A stretch of 64,000 nucleotides of DNA. Origin: a bacterium (GTDB lineage Bacteria; Sysuimicrobiota; Sysuimicrobiia; Sysuimicrobiales; Segetimicrobiaceae). How positions within the stretch are numbered: position 1 is the stretch's first letter; each line of letters starts with the position of its first letter. The notes under the pieces are model-generated. The model was not told where the DNA came from and ran no database searches. It saw only the letters and a program-made list of their open reading frames with translations. The DNA lies in NCBI GenBank assembly GCA_035295165.1, contig DATGJN010000062.1, positions 1 to 64,000 of the forward strand, in the 5' to 3' direction. Positions 38,303 to 46,987 of the stretch are shown here, piece by piece. A program made the translations under genes and the position numbers.

Positions 38303-38962
38303 CTAGGCGTTCAACTCCCTCAGCGTGCCCGTGACCATGTAGATCACGCGCTCGGCGATGTTGGTGGCGTGGTCGCCCATGCGCTCCAACGCTTGGGCCG
38401 CCATCAGCAGATGGGTGGCGCGCTGAATCGTCTTCGGGTCCTCGAGCATGAACGTGAGCAACTCCCGGAATACCTGGCTGTAGAGGTGGTCCACGTCGTC
38501 GTCCGCCGCCGCCATGCGCTCGGCGAGCGCGACGTCGTGGCGAACGAAGGCCTCGAGGCCGTCCCGGAGCATCGCGCGAACCATGTCCGCCATCCGCGGA
38601 ATGTCGATCAGCGGCTTCACGAGCGGCTCCGCAGCGATCCGCTGCACGATCCGCGCGATATCTTCGGCGTGATCGCCGACGCGTTCGAGGTCGATCGTCA
38701 TCACCCAGATCGCGGCGATCGTCCGCAGATCCTTGGCCATCGGCTGCTGCGTCGCCATGAGCCGCATGCACCGTTCCTCGAGCTCGAGGTGCAGCGCATC
38801 GATGGTGTTGTCTGCCGCCACGATCGCCCCGGCGAGCTCCACATTGCGGGAGCGCAGCGCGTCGATGGAGCGGCGCACCGCGTCCTGGACGAGGGTTCCC
38901 AGGCGGAGAAGGTCGTCCCGAAGCCGCCGCAGGTCCTGATCGAACGCTTCTCGGGTCGTCAT
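38303..38962 (-). CDS. phoU: Phosphate-specific transport system accessory protein PhoU
   Basis: A 219-residue PhoU of normal length with two three-helix repeats. Metal-site motifs are TIDLERVGDHAEDIARI and QALERMGDHATNIAE, both with the E/DxxxD pattern. It links Pst transport activity to the sensor kinase, keeping PhoR off when phosphate is plentiful. It ends the pstC-pstA-pstB-phoU operon, starting 98 bases after pstB. A second PhoU domain is fused to a kinase at 28816-30405. Confidence 0.95.
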   Translation of the reverse strand: MTTREAFDQDLRRLRDDLLRLGTLVQDAVRRSIDALRSRNVELAGAIVAADNTIDALHLELEERCMRLMATQQPMAKDLRTIAAIWVMTIDLERVGDHAEDIARIVQRIAAEPLVKPLIDIPRMADMVRAMLRDGLEAFVRHDVALAERMAAADDDVDHLYSQVFRELLTFMLEDPKTIQRATHLLMAAQALERMGDHATNIAERVIYMVTGTLRELNA

Positions 38963-39060
38963 TCCACCGATTTTCGGCGGATGCCGCCCCTGGATCCTGC
39001 CGGGACCGGCCGCGCCCAGAACGGGGCCGCGGTCGAGCCCGGCCGACCGGACGTGCCGCG

Positions 39061-39888
39061 TTAGCCGAATCTGCCGGTGATGTAGTCCTCGGTGCGGCGA
39101 TCGCTCGGCCGAGTGAACATTTCGGACGTCGGTCCGGCCTCGATCAATTCGCCCACAAGCATGAAGGCCGTCACGTCGGACACGCGGGCGGCCTGCTGCA
39201 TGTTGTGCGTGACGATCACGACGGTCAGCGTCTCCCGCAGCGTACGCGCCAACTCCTCGATCTTGAGCGTCGAGACGGGGTCGAGGGCGGACGCCGGCTC
39301 GTCCATCAACAGCACCTCCGGCTCGACCGCCAACGCCCTGGCGATGCACAACCGCTGCTGCTGGCCCCCGGACAAACTGGTCCCGGGCTTGCCGAGCGAA
39401 TCCTTGACCTCGTCCCACAGTGCCGCATGGTGAAGGCTCCGCTCGGCGATCTCGTTCAACCGTCGGCGGTCGCGCACGCCTGTGAGACGCAGGCCCGCCA
39501 CCACGTTGTCGAAGATCGACATCGTCGGAAACGGATTCGGCCGCTGGAAGACCATGCCGATCCGCCGCCGGACCGCCACCGGGTCGACGCTGGAGCCATA
39601 GATGTCCTCCCCGTCAAGCAGGACACTGCCCTCCATGCGCGCTCCCGGCACGACCTCGTGCATCCGGTTGAGACAACGCAGAAACGTCGACTTTCCGCAG
39701 CCGGACGGGCCGATGATGGCGGTGATGCGATTGGTCTGAATGCCCATCGAGAGCCCCTTCACCGCATGTGACGCCCCGAAGTAGGCGTGCAGGTCCCGGA
39801 CGGTGACGCGTTCTCCCGAAGCCTGAGCAGCGCGGGCGTTCGCCACCCCCGAGAGGGCGCCGCTCACGAGAGCGCTGGGAACATCCAT
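39061..39888 (-). CDS. pstB: Phosphate ABC transporter ATP-binding protein PstB
   Basis: A 275-residue ABC ATPase: Walker [11 protein letters not shown]-loop VFQRPNPFP, signature LSGGQQQRL, Walker [10 protein letters not shown] and the PstB-typical [12 protein letters not shown]. The Asn/Pro-rich [12 protein letters not shown] segment is diagnostic for phosphate import. A perfect GGAGGT lies seven bases before ATG 39888. It starts six bases after pstA. Confidence 0.96.
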   Translation of the reverse strand: MDVPSALVSGALSGVANARAAQASGERVTVRDLHAYFGASHAVKGLSMGIQTNRITAIIGPSGCGKSTFLRCLNRMHEVVPGARMEGSVLLDGEDIYGSSVDPVAVRRRIGMVFQRPNPFPTMSIFDNVVAGLRLTGVRDRRRLNEIAERSLHHAALWDEVKDSLGKPGTSLSGGQQQRLCIARALAVEPEVLLMDEPASALDPVSTLKIEELARTLRETLTVVIVTHNMQQAARVSDVTAFMLVGELIEAGPTSEMFTRPSDRRTEDYITGRFG

Positions 39889-39893
39889 TCGTT

Positions 39894-40754
39894 CTACCTC
39901 CCTTTCGCGTACCGACGGCGCCCGGCGGTCCGGGCCACCACGTTCAGCACAAGCGTCAGCGTCATCAGCACGAGCGCCGCAGCCCACGCCTGACGGTGCC
40001 AGTCGTCGTATGGCGCAATCGCGTAATTATAGAGTTGGACCGTGAGCGACGAGATCGGCTGGTCCAGCCGCAGCGACCAGGCCGGGTTATTGAACGCCGT
40101 GAACAACAGCGGCGCCGTTTCCCCCAGGACGCGCGCGATGGCGAGCGTCACGCCCGTCAGCACGCCCGCGGTCGCCGTCCGCAGCGTGACCCTGAGTGTA
40201 GTGACCCACCACGGGATCCCGAGTGCAAACGACGCCTCGCGCAGCGACGCCGGCACGAGCTTCACCATCTCCTCGGTGGTCCGCATCACGAGCGGAATCA
40301 TCATGACCCCGAGGGCGAGTCCGCCGGCCAAGGCGGAGAAGTGCTTCGCGGGAACGACCACAAGCGCGTAGATGAAGACACCGACCACGATGCTCGGGAC
40401 GCCGTTCAGCACGTCCGCCGTGAACCGGACCCACCAGCCGACGCGGCCGCCGCCCACCTCCGAGAGGAACAGGCCGCCGAGGATCCCGACGGGGATTCCC
40501 ACGCACGACGCGAGCGCGACCAGCACGAGCGTCCCGCCGAGCGCGTTCGCCATTCCCCCGCCCAGTTCGCCAACCGGCGCCGGGAGGTGCGTGAAGAACG
40601 CCCAGTTCACCGCGGACGCGCCCTGCAGCGTGACGTAGCCGATCACGCTGGCGAGCGGGGCGATCGCGACGAGCAGCGCGCCGAGACACAGGTACGTCAT
40701 GACGCGATCGGCGATGCGGCGGCGGCGGACGTCCGCGGTGGGCGCCGTGATCAT
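39894..40754 (-). CDS. pstA: Phosphate ABC transporter permease PstA
   Basis: A 286-residue inner-membrane permease with six helices. The EAA-type cytoplasmic loop is [17 protein letters not shown]. The N-terminal [20 protein letters not shown] is the first TM. ATG 40754 overlaps the pstC stop (ATGA), indicating translational coupling. The C-terminal RRRYAKGR is basic and cytoplasmic. Confidence 0.95.
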   Translation of the reverse strand: MITAPTADVRRRRIADRVMTYLCLGALLVAIAPLASVIGYVTLQGASAVNWAFFTHLPAPVGELGGGMANALGGTLVLVALASCVGIPVGILGGLFLSEVGGGRVGWWVRFTADVLNGVPSIVVGVFIYALVVVPAKHFSALAGGLALGVMMIPLVMRTTEEMVKLVPASLREASFALGIPWWVTTLRVTLRTATAGVLTGVTLAIARVLGETAPLLFTAFNNPAWSLRLDQPISSLTVQLYNYAIAPYDDWHRQAWAAALVLMTLTLVLNVVARTAGRRRYAKGR

Positions 40755-41737
40755 ACGCGCAACCCCGAAGATGTGACGCGCGACACGAGCCACCGCGCCG
40801 CCGCGTTCACGATCAGCGACACGACGAACAGCACGAGCGCCATCTCGATCAACGCGGAGATGTACAGGTTTGAGGACGCTTCCGAGAACTCGTTGGCCAG
40901 GGCCGACGCGATCGTGTACGCAGGCTGAAACAGCGAGGCCGCGATCTGGGGCCGGTTCCCGATCACCATCGTCACGGCCATCGTCTCGCCGAACGCGCGA
41001 CCCAGCCCGAGGATGATCGCGCCGATGATCCCGGTGCGCCCGTACGGCAGCACGGCGCGCCGGATCACCTCCCAGCGCGTCGCGCCGAGCGCGTACATCG
41101 CCTCACGTTGATCTTGGGGCACCGCCTGCAGCACATCCCGCGACACCGAGGAGATGATGGGAATCACCATGATCGCCAAGATGATCCCCGCAGCGAGCAT
41201 GCCGATGCCGTATGCTGGACCGCCGAACAGCGGGAACCACCCCAGCGCGGCGCCCAGAACCGGTTCCACGCTCCCCCGGACCCACGGGATCAGGACGAAG
41301 ACCCCCCACAACCCGAGGATCACGCTCGGGATCGCCGCGAGCAGCTCCACGATGAACGAAAGTACGACAGAGGAGCTGCTCAGCGACAACTCGGCGAGGT
41401 AGATCGCCACGCCGAGGCTGATCGGCACCCCGATCAGCAACGCGAGCGCCGACGACACCAGTGTTCCGTAGACGAACGGCAGCGCCCCGAAGATGTTGTG
41501 TATGGGGTCCCACTTGGACGTCCAGAGAAACGCCGGCCCAAACGTCGCGATTGCGGGAGCGGCAGCCATCGCGAGGGAGAGCCCGATACCAAACACGATG
41601 ACGATGACGAGGAGCGCGAAGCCGGCGAGCACCATACGAAACGCATCGTCGGCACGCCTGGAACCACCCCGCCGTACGGTGGCTCCCAGCGACGGGCCGC
41701 CCGGGGAACCTACCGCCAGCGACTGATCACGAAGCAT
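40751..41737 (-). CDS. pstC: Phosphate ABC transporter permease PstC
   Basis: A 328-residue permease, first gene of the operon. The TM segment MVLAGFALLVIVIVFGIGLS opens the protein. The EAA-type loop is VPQDQREAMYALGATRWEV, followed by LGLGRAFGETMAVTMVIGN, diagnostic for PstC. AAAGGACG lies eight bases before ATG 41737. The phased TTAA repeat array begins about 185 bases upstream. Confidence 0.95.
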   Translation of the reverse strand: MLRDQSLAVGSPGGPSLGATVRRGGSRRADDAFRMVLAGFALLVIVIVFGIGLSLAMAAAPAIATFGPAFLWTSKWDPIHNIFGALPFVYGTLVSSALALLIGVPISLGVAIYLAELSLSSSSVVLSFIVELLAAIPSVILGLWGVFVLIPWVRGSVEPVLGAALGWFPLFGGPAYGIGMLAAGIILAIMVIPIISSVSRDVLQAVPQDQREAMYALGATRWEVIRRAVLPYGRTGIIGAIILGLGRAFGETMAVTMVIGNRPQIAASLFQPAYTIASALANEFSEASSNLYISALIEMALVLFVVSLIVNAAARWLVSRVTSSGLRV

Positions 41738-41921
41738 CGTAACGTCCTTTCGAGCGCGACGCAGACCGCCCCGCGTTCCCGAAGTAGTGACCTCCGAAGA
41801 CGGCCGCGCCGGCGCTCCCGACGTCTTCTGCCGGGCGACCTGACGCCGAAGCGCGCGCCCGGACGTTCGCGGCCGTCGTTGCCGCATCGACGACCCCTAG
41901 TGTTACACTACGGATCAACCG

Positions 41922-41976
41922 TTAACCGGCAGTGAGTCAAATGTTAAGGCTCCATTAAGACCCAGTTAACACTCTC
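41922..41976 (-). promoter_or_regulatory. Pho box array upstream of pstC
   Basis: TTAA(C/G) cores occur at 41922, 41944, 41955 and 41966, which is spacing 22, 11 and 11, with one degenerate slot at 41933. This is the 11-bp-phased direct repeat expected for tandem PhoP/PhoB dimers. It lies between the tiny membrane gene and pstC. Confidence 0.78.
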
Positions 41977-42001
41977 CCGGCCAGTCACGGACGCGGATCG
42001 G

Positions 42002-42169
42002 TCAGAGCCCTACGAACCGTATAAACACGACCGCAGCGCCGGCCACGAGACCGAGACAACAGAGAATCACCAGCGCCGCCTTAAGATCGGGCGACGCGTG
42101 AACCGGCCACGAGAAGAAGTCTTCCCCATCGTGGTTGACGAGGTCGGGCAGATCGTTCTTGACGTGCAT
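42002..42169 (-). CDS. Small single-pass membrane protein in the pho cluster (55 aa)
   Basis: A 55-residue protein, MHVKNDLPDLVNHDGEDFFS then a transmembrane helix ALVILCCLGLVAGAAVVFI. The start is supported by GGAGGT seven bases upstream. The acidic, His-containing N-terminal region would lie on one side of the membrane. It sits between phoR and pstC on the same strand, with a TTAA pair about 120 bases upstream. I know no family. Its position suggests an accessory of Pst or PhoR, but that is inference. Confidence 0.6.
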   Translation of the reverse strand: MHVKNDLPDLVNHDGEDFFSWPVHASPDLKAALVILCCLGLVAGAAVVFIRFVGL

Positions 42170-42288
42170 CGCAGCACCTCCAACACAACCCATCGCCGAC
42201 ACCCCGAACGGGGTCGCGCCGGCGCGCTGCCGCCGGGCGGATCCATGGGGCGAAGCGGAAACCTCGTGGCGCGAGTCTAGAGCGCCAT

Positions 42289-42330
42289 TGTTAACCCACT
42301 CGGTATCCACAGTGCACCGTCGTGTTAAGA
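42289..42330 (-). promoter_or_regulatory. Weak Pho-box-like pair upstream of the tiny membrane gene
   Basis: Two TTAACA cores (minus strand) lie 34 bp apart, one base off three 11-bp turns. They are between phoR and the small membrane gene, so if real they drive the latter. Confidence 0.35.
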
Positions 42331-42360
42331 AACGGAGAAGAATACCGCCTCCGACGCCGC

Positions 42361-43764
42361 TCATGCGGGCGCCAGCACTTGGTCGGGCGCCTTCGGGATC
42401 AGGAGAGTGAACTGGCTCCCCCGACCCTCGACGCTCTGCACCTCGACACGGCCGCCGTGGGAGGTGGCGATGTGCTTGACGATGCTCAGGCCGAGCCCCG
42501 TACCGCCAAGCGCCCTGGACCGGGAGCGGTCCACGCGATAGAAGCGTTCGAAGATTCGCGGCAGGTGCTCTGGAGCGATCCCGAGGCCGGTGTCCGTCAC
42601 GGCCAGCCCCACGAGATCACCCGCCACGTGACCGGAAAGACGCACGCTGCCGCCCGCCGGCGTGTACTTGAGCGCGTTGTCCACCAGGTTGACGAGCGCC
42701 TGCACAAGGCGCGCCTCATCGCCCCACGCCTCGGGGAGTCCGTCGAACTCCTCGAGCCGCAGCGCGATGTCGCGACGCTCCGCGACCGGCCGGAACTTCG
42801 TCGTGACATCGCGGGCGACCTCACTCATCGACACCGGCGTCATCTCCATCTTGGCGCTGCCGCTCTCGATCGCCGACAGATCCAACAGATCGTTCACCAG
42901 GAGCGCCAGACGATCGATTTCGGACACGATGCGGCCGAGGAACCGCGGCCCGGCCTCCGGGTCGCGGGCCGCGCCGTCGCGGAGCGTCTCGGCGAGCGCG
43001 CGAAGCGACGCGAGCGGCGTGCGCAACTCGTGAGAAACGTTGGCGATGAACTCCTGCCGGATCAGATCCGTCCGACGCAGGTCCGTGACATCCTGCGCCG
43101 CCACCACGATGCCCAGGAATTCGCTGCGCCCTCCCTTCACCGGGTTGGCCTGCACGCGGAGCACGCGATGGTCGGGCTGATGGATCTCCAACTCTCTCGT
43201 CAGCGGCACGCGTTCACGGATCGCCTGTCGAACCAGCGCGTCGAGCTCGTAGTGATGCACTACCTCGATGAGGCGGTGCCCGATCGCCGTGGACGCCGCG
43301 ATGCCGAAGATGCGCTCGGCGGAAGGATTGACGAGCACGAGCACGCTCTCGGGATCGAGGATCAGCAGACCGTCGCTCATGTGGGCCAGCACGGCCTCCA
43401 GCGTGCTCTTGCCGCGATCGAGATCGGTAATCGTGCGATCGGCCTGCGCCACCATCGCGTTGAATTCCGCGATCGTCTCGCGCACCTCGGCGAACGACTC
43501 GCCGTGCACCGGCCGCAGGCGTCCGTCGGCGCCGGCCCGCGCGGCTTCGGTGATCTCGCGGAGCGGCCGGCGCAGCGAGGCGGCCACGCGGCCGCCGAGC
43601 AGCCATGCCGCGGCCAGCGCCACCGCGGCGACCCCAACCAACGGTTCCACCACCGGCGGTGTGTGCGGCGGCCATCCGGCCAGCACCACGGCCGCCGCGG
43701 CGGCGGCGAGGGTCACGCCCGCCTCCAGCACGAGCGCAAGCGTCATGCCTCTCCAGAGCCGCAC
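42361..43764 (-). CDS. phoR: Phosphate regulon sensor histidine kinase PhoR
   Basis: A 467-residue membrane histidine kinase. Two N-terminal hydrophobic segments (LALVLEAGVTLAAAAAAVVL and VGVAAVALAAAWLLGG) with almost no extracytoplasmic loop are followed by a HAMP-like linker. A PAS domain (about 110-225) comes next, then the H-box FIANVSHELRTPLASL, N-box LVNLVDNALKYTP and G-boxes VTDTGLGI and GGTGLGLSIV. The lack of a sensor loop is typical of PhoR, which senses via Pst/PhoU. It starts with GTG two bases after the phoB stop. Confidence 0.93.
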   Translation of the reverse strand: MRLWRGMTLALVLEAGVTLAAAAAAVVLAGWPPHTPPVVEPLVGVAAVALAAAWLLGGRVAASLRRPLREITEAARAGADGRLRPVHGESFAEVRETIAEFNAMVAQADRTITDLDRGKSTLEAVLAHMSDGLLILDPESVLVLVNPSAERIFGIAASTAIGHRLIEVVHHYELDALVRQAIRERVPLTRELEIHQPDHRVLRVQANPVKGGRSEFLGIVVAAQDVTDLRRTDLIRQEFIANVSHELRTPLASLRALAETLRDGAARDPEAGPRFLGRIVSEIDRLALLVNDLLDLSAIESGSAKMEMTPVSMSEVARDVTTKFRPVAERRDIALRLEEFDGLPEAWGDEARLVQALVNLVDNALKYTPAGGSVRLSGHVAGDLVGLAVTDTGLGIAPEHLPRIFERFYRVDRSRSRALGGTGLGLSIVKHIATSHGGRVEVQSVEGRGSQFTLLIPKAPDQVLAPA

Positions 43765-43766
43765 GT

Positions 43767-44447
43767 CTATCCCTCCAGCTTGTAGCCGACCCCGCGGATC
43801 GTCTCGATCGACGTGGCCCCACCGGCTTCTTGCAGTTTGTGCCGCAGCCACCGCACGTGAACGTCCACGGTGCGGTCGTCGCCGTCGTACTCGTACCCCC
43901 ACACCTGCTGCAGCAGAAGCGCTCGGGTCAGCACGCGCCCGGGGTTCGAGAGAAATGCGCGCAGCAGGTCGAACTGTCGCGGCGGCAGCGCGACTGTCTG
44001 TTCCGCGACCTGGACCACGTGGCGCGCGACGTCGAGGGTGATCTCACCGACGTTCAGCACCTCGTCACGCGCGGGCGCCGCGGCCTGGGTGCGTCTGAGG
44101 GCGGAGCGGATCCGCGCGAGGACCTCCCGCACACTGAACGGCTTCGTGATGTAGTCGTCCGCGCCGAGATCGAGCCCGACGATCCGGTCGGGTTCGTCGG
44201 CGCGCGCCGTGATCATGAGGATCGGCACGCGCGACTCCTGCCGGAGGATGCGGCAGACTTCGAATCCGCTCATCCCGGGCAGCATGACATCGAGCAGTAC
44301 CAGGTCGGGCGATTTCGCTCGGGCGAGGTCGAGCGCCTGTCCCCCGTCGCCGGCCTCGAGCACTTCGTACCCTTCCCGCTCCAATGCATACCGGAGCGAT
44401 TCGACGATCGCGTGCTCGTCGTCCACGAGTAGGATCCGTTGCTTCAT
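43767..44447 (-). CDS. phoB: Phosphate regulon response regulator PhoB/PhoP
   Basis: A 226-residue OmpR-family regulator. The receiver domain has acidic residues in LLVDDEH, the phosphoacceptor Asp in LVLLDVMLPG, then ITARAD and Lys in YITKPFS. The winged-helix C-terminus has PRQFDLLRAFLSNPGRVLTR and DRTVDVHVRWLRHKL. GGGAGGT lies upstream of ATG 44447. It is in an operon with phoR, and its own promoter carries a phased TTAA pair, suggesting autoregulation. Confidence 0.93.
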   Translation of the reverse strand: MKQRILLVDDEHAIVESLRYALEREGYEVLEAGDGGQALDLARAKSPDLVLLDVMLPGMSGFEVCRILRQESRVPILMITARADEPDRIVGLDLGADDYITKPFSVREVLARIRSALRRTQAAAPARDEVLNVGEITLDVARHVVQVAEQTVALPPRQFDLLRAFLSNPGRVLTRALLLQQVWGYEYDGDDRTVDVHVRWLRHKLQEAGGATSIETIRGVGYKLEG

Positions 44448-44514
44448 ACGTACCTCCCGTCGATGTGTGTGTCGCGCCGAGAGATTTTTCCGTTCCTTTG
44501 CACCCCCCGCGGGC

Positions 44515-44540
44515 GGAATTAATGCCGGCTTAATCGGCGC
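44515..44540 (-). promoter_or_regulatory. Pho box upstream of phoB
   Basis: TTAA cores at 44519 and 44530, exactly 11 bp apart, 70-85 bases before the phoB start. It fits autoregulation by PhoB. Confidence 0.6.
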
Positions 44541-44602
44541 GCGCTATCGTCACTGGTGGATGGCGGTCCGCCGGGGTCGCAACTGGCGGCCCTACGGAGG
44601 AT

Positions 44603-45090
44603 GCGTGGACACCACGCTCCGCCTCAACAGGACGAGGACGCGATGGCCGGACGGGCCACCCAAGGATCGACAACGGCCCGCCGGTACAAGGCCCGCGCTC
44701 CCCGTTCCCAAGGGTGGCGCACTGTGCAAGGCCACGCACGCTTGGATCGCCGCCATCCCCAACCCCTGTACCCCGGGGCCGCGCGGGAGACCCGCACTCT
44801 CCGCGGCTCCGGGGGGCCCGCTCGGTCCCGTTCACGCGCCGCACGTCCTCGACCCGATCGTCGTACGCATCCCGCACCCGCCCGCGCCGCCCCGCGCCAT
44901 TGCCACGACCGTCCCGCACGCGCGCCGTTGGATCGATCGCGCATCGCGGGTGTGGACCGCCGTACCCGCGCGCGTCCGGCGCGCCGCCGTGGCGCGACTC
45001 GCGGACGACCACGAGCTGGTTGGGCTCAAACTCGGCGTGCTCGGCGGGGTGTTGGTCGTCACCGCCGTGCTCGAACGGTTGTGGGCGTGA
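44603..45090 (+). CDS. Hypothetical protein with C-terminal membrane helix
   Basis: A ~162-residue frame, Pro/Arg-rich in its first two thirds, ending in an alpha-helical region (RRAAVARLADDHELVGLKLG) and a hydrophobic segment VLGGVLVVTAVLERLW. GTG 44603 has GGAGG four bases upstream. Its TGA overlaps the GTG of the following gene (GTGA), the best evidence that it is real. I recognise no family. Confidence 0.4.
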
Positions 45091-45587
45091 CGCGTCGACC
45101 CCGCGGCGCGCTCCATGTATACGTCGCCGTCACGGGCGATGCGGACACCGTGTCCGTGATCTTCGTCGATACGCACGCGCGCGTGCTCGAACACGTCGCG
45201 CTCGGCGCAGCCGACGCCGGCGCGGCGTGCGGACGGGCGCTGCGCGGCATCGTGTACGCGCTGTGGCGCTCGCGGAAGTTGGGGTACCGGCGGGTGGCCG
45301 TACATAGCGACGTCCCTGCGGCCGCCGCGCTGCTCGCCGGCGAACGCCGCTTGGAGTCGTCGCTGATCGGGCCGTACCTCGAGGCGCGCGCGTTGATGCG
45401 CGCCTACCGCTGGGCGCGCGTCGACGTGGGAGAACTCCGGTGGTGGCATGCGTCCGCTCCGACAACGGGACACCTCACGGAGCAGCTGTCGGTGTTGCCG
45501 CACGAACGCGTACCCGCCGCGCACGCACGCCGCGGAGACGCCGCGATCGAGACCTCTAAGCGTACGCAAGTGCACACGGTGCGGTAA
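45087..45587 (+). CDS. RNase H-like fold hypothetical protein
   Basis: A 166-residue protein with the topology of RNase HI/'reverse transcriptase-like' proteins: strand LHVYVAVTGD, strand TVSVIFVDTHARV, helix with AAC-GRALRGIVYALWRSRK, strand RRVAVHSDVPAAAALLAGE. The Asp in VHSD matches the second catalytic Asp, but the first strand lacks its Asp (VYVAV), so catalysis is doubtful. Start GTG overlaps the upstream stop. An open frame also exists on the other strand across it; I judge the plus strand real because of its secondary-structure pattern and coupling. Confidence 0.5.
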   Translation: MTRRPRGALHVYVAVTGDADTVSVIFVDTHARVLEHVALGAADAGAACGRALRGIVYALWRSRKLGYRRVAVHSDVPAAAALLAGERRLESSLIGPYLEARALMRAYRWARVDVGELRWWHASAPTTGHLTEQLSVLPHERVPAAHARRGDAAIETSKRTQVHTVR

Positions 45588-46106
45588 ATCGCCGGTGTTG
45601 TTCACGGCAAGTTCCAAGACACCGTTCGGCGCGTGCTGGCATGCGGGCCGACCGGTCTGCTCGACCGCGGCCCGCATGGGCGCACGCTTCTGTCCCGCGA
45701 ACTTCACGTCCGACATGATCCATGTTCACGCTACCGCGCGATCGTTAACCCGCGGTGATCGAAGCGTTAAGCGAAGCCTAAATCCCTTAATCCCGGCTTC
45801 ACACGGAACCGTCGGATTTCATTAGGGTGTAGCGGGAGGGTGTAGCGGGCGACGTGAACGATTCGCGTTCGGGAAGGTTCCAGGCCTATTCGGAGGGTGC
45901 GGACCTTCTTCGGATACCACTCGGTTCCCCAAACATGGGTTCGAAAGATTGTACGGTCCCAATCACCTTGGTCCATACACTTTGGGTAAAGTCAGCAGGC
46001 GGTGGTAAATAGTATTTCCGGGACAACTGGAAGATCCCACACGAGCGGGGCACTACGGCGGGCGGCGGCCAGGGATTTCGTGACGACGCAAGAAGGAGAA
46101 GAGCAT
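45588..46106. other. Intergenic with orphan Pho box; lower GC
   Basis: Composition is visibly less GC-rich than the flanks. It contains a phased TTAA repeat at 45745-45791 but no downstream gene closer than the VOC gene. No other element was recognised. Confidence 0.4.
45745..45791. promoter_or_regulatory. Orphan Pho-box-like repeat
   Basis: TTAA at 45745 and 45767 and CTAA at 45778 share 11-bp phase (22 and 11), and a further TTAA lies at 45787, two bases out of phase. The TTAACC...TTAAG arrangement is the same as ahead of pstC. The nearest downstream gene (VOC) is over 300 bases away. Confidence 0.5.
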
Positions 46107-46547
46107 ATGCGACCTCGTGTGAATATCATTACGTTGGCCGTCGGTAACCTCGAACAATCCCTGGCCTTCTATCGTGATGGCCTTGGTCTGCCCACCAAGG
46201 GCATCGTCGGTACCGAGTTCAAAGGAACCGAATCCGAGCCCGCGGGGGCTACCGTGGTCTTCCAACTGCAAGGCGGTCTGATGTTGGCACTCTATCCACG
46301 CACCGAACTGGCAAAGGACGCGAATGTGCCCCATACGGCCTCAAGTACGTCTGAGTTCAGCCTCGGGTATGCGGTGCCAAGCCGGGAGGCTGTCGACGAC
46401 CTGCTTCGGCGTGCGGAAGCGGCGGGTGCCGTGGTGACTGACAACCCACATGATCGGCCGTGGGGAATCTACTCGGGCTACTTCCAGGACGTGGATGGAC
46501 ACTTGTGGGAAATCATATGGAATCCAAAGATGCAAATCAGAGACTGA
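46107..46547 (+). CDS. VOC/glyoxalase-superfamily protein
   Basis: A 146-residue protein with paired beta-alpha-beta-beta-beta modules: INIITLAVGNLEQSLAFYRD at the start and GYFQDVDGHLWEIIWNP at the end, where Glu is a metal ligand. The first-strand ligand His is missing. Members act in fosfomycin or bleomycin resistance, glyoxal detoxification or dioxygenation; none can be chosen. AGAAGGAG precedes the ATG. It stands alone in a lower-GC patch, which may indicate acquisition. Confidence 0.82.
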   Translation: MRPRVNIITLAVGNLEQSLAFYRDGLGLPTKGIVGTEFKGTESEPAGATVVFQLQGGLMLALYPRTELAKDANVPHTASSTSEFSLGYAVPSREAVDDLLRRAEAAGAVVTDNPHDRPWGIYSGYFQDVDGHLWEIIWNPKMQIRD

Positions 46548-46839
46548 CAGACTGCCAATTTAGTTAGTCTGCTAGTTAGTTCGCCAGTTCTTTGGCCTCT
46601 CACAGCACCTCATCGCTCCCGTGAGGATCCCTCTTATCATGCCACTTCTGTTTGAACGTCACTAATGAACGAGGGCATCGGTTCCGGTTCCTATGGTGAC
46701 GTTCGCGATTCGTCAACCCGGGAAATTCCGGTCTTCGCGATGATCGGCGCGTCAAGCGAAGCGTAGGGACGCGCGAGCGACGCGTGCGCATGGATACCGA
46801 ACGCCGACTTGGTGTCGTGTCGCGCCGATCGGACAAGAC

Positions 46840-46883
46840 TTAACAATCCGCTAACCGGACATGCACGACGCCTTAACACAGCC
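46840..46883 (+). promoter_or_regulatory. Pho box array upstream of pstS
   Basis: TTAACA at 46840, CTAACC at 46851 and TTAACA at 46873 are all in 11-bp phase, with one degenerate slot at 46862. They lie about 105-150 bases upstream of the pstS start. This is a textbook TTAACA-type Pho box. Confidence 0.78.
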
Positions 46884-46987
46884 CCGCTACCATGGGGCCG
46901 GAACGACGTGGCAGGAAGCACGTCTACAGCCGCGATCTCCGGCGCTCCGTCGGCGCGGCAAATCACGGAAGGAGGCGATTCAACCAC

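Noticed and set aside
42361-43785. Plus-strand frame over phoR
   Set aside because: Antisense of a complete histidine kinase with all H, N and G boxes.
44832-45716. Minus-strand 294-codon frame starting beside the orphan Pho box
   Set aside because: It overlaps the RNase H-like gene, whose plus-strand translation has clear secondary-structure pattern and start-stop coupling.
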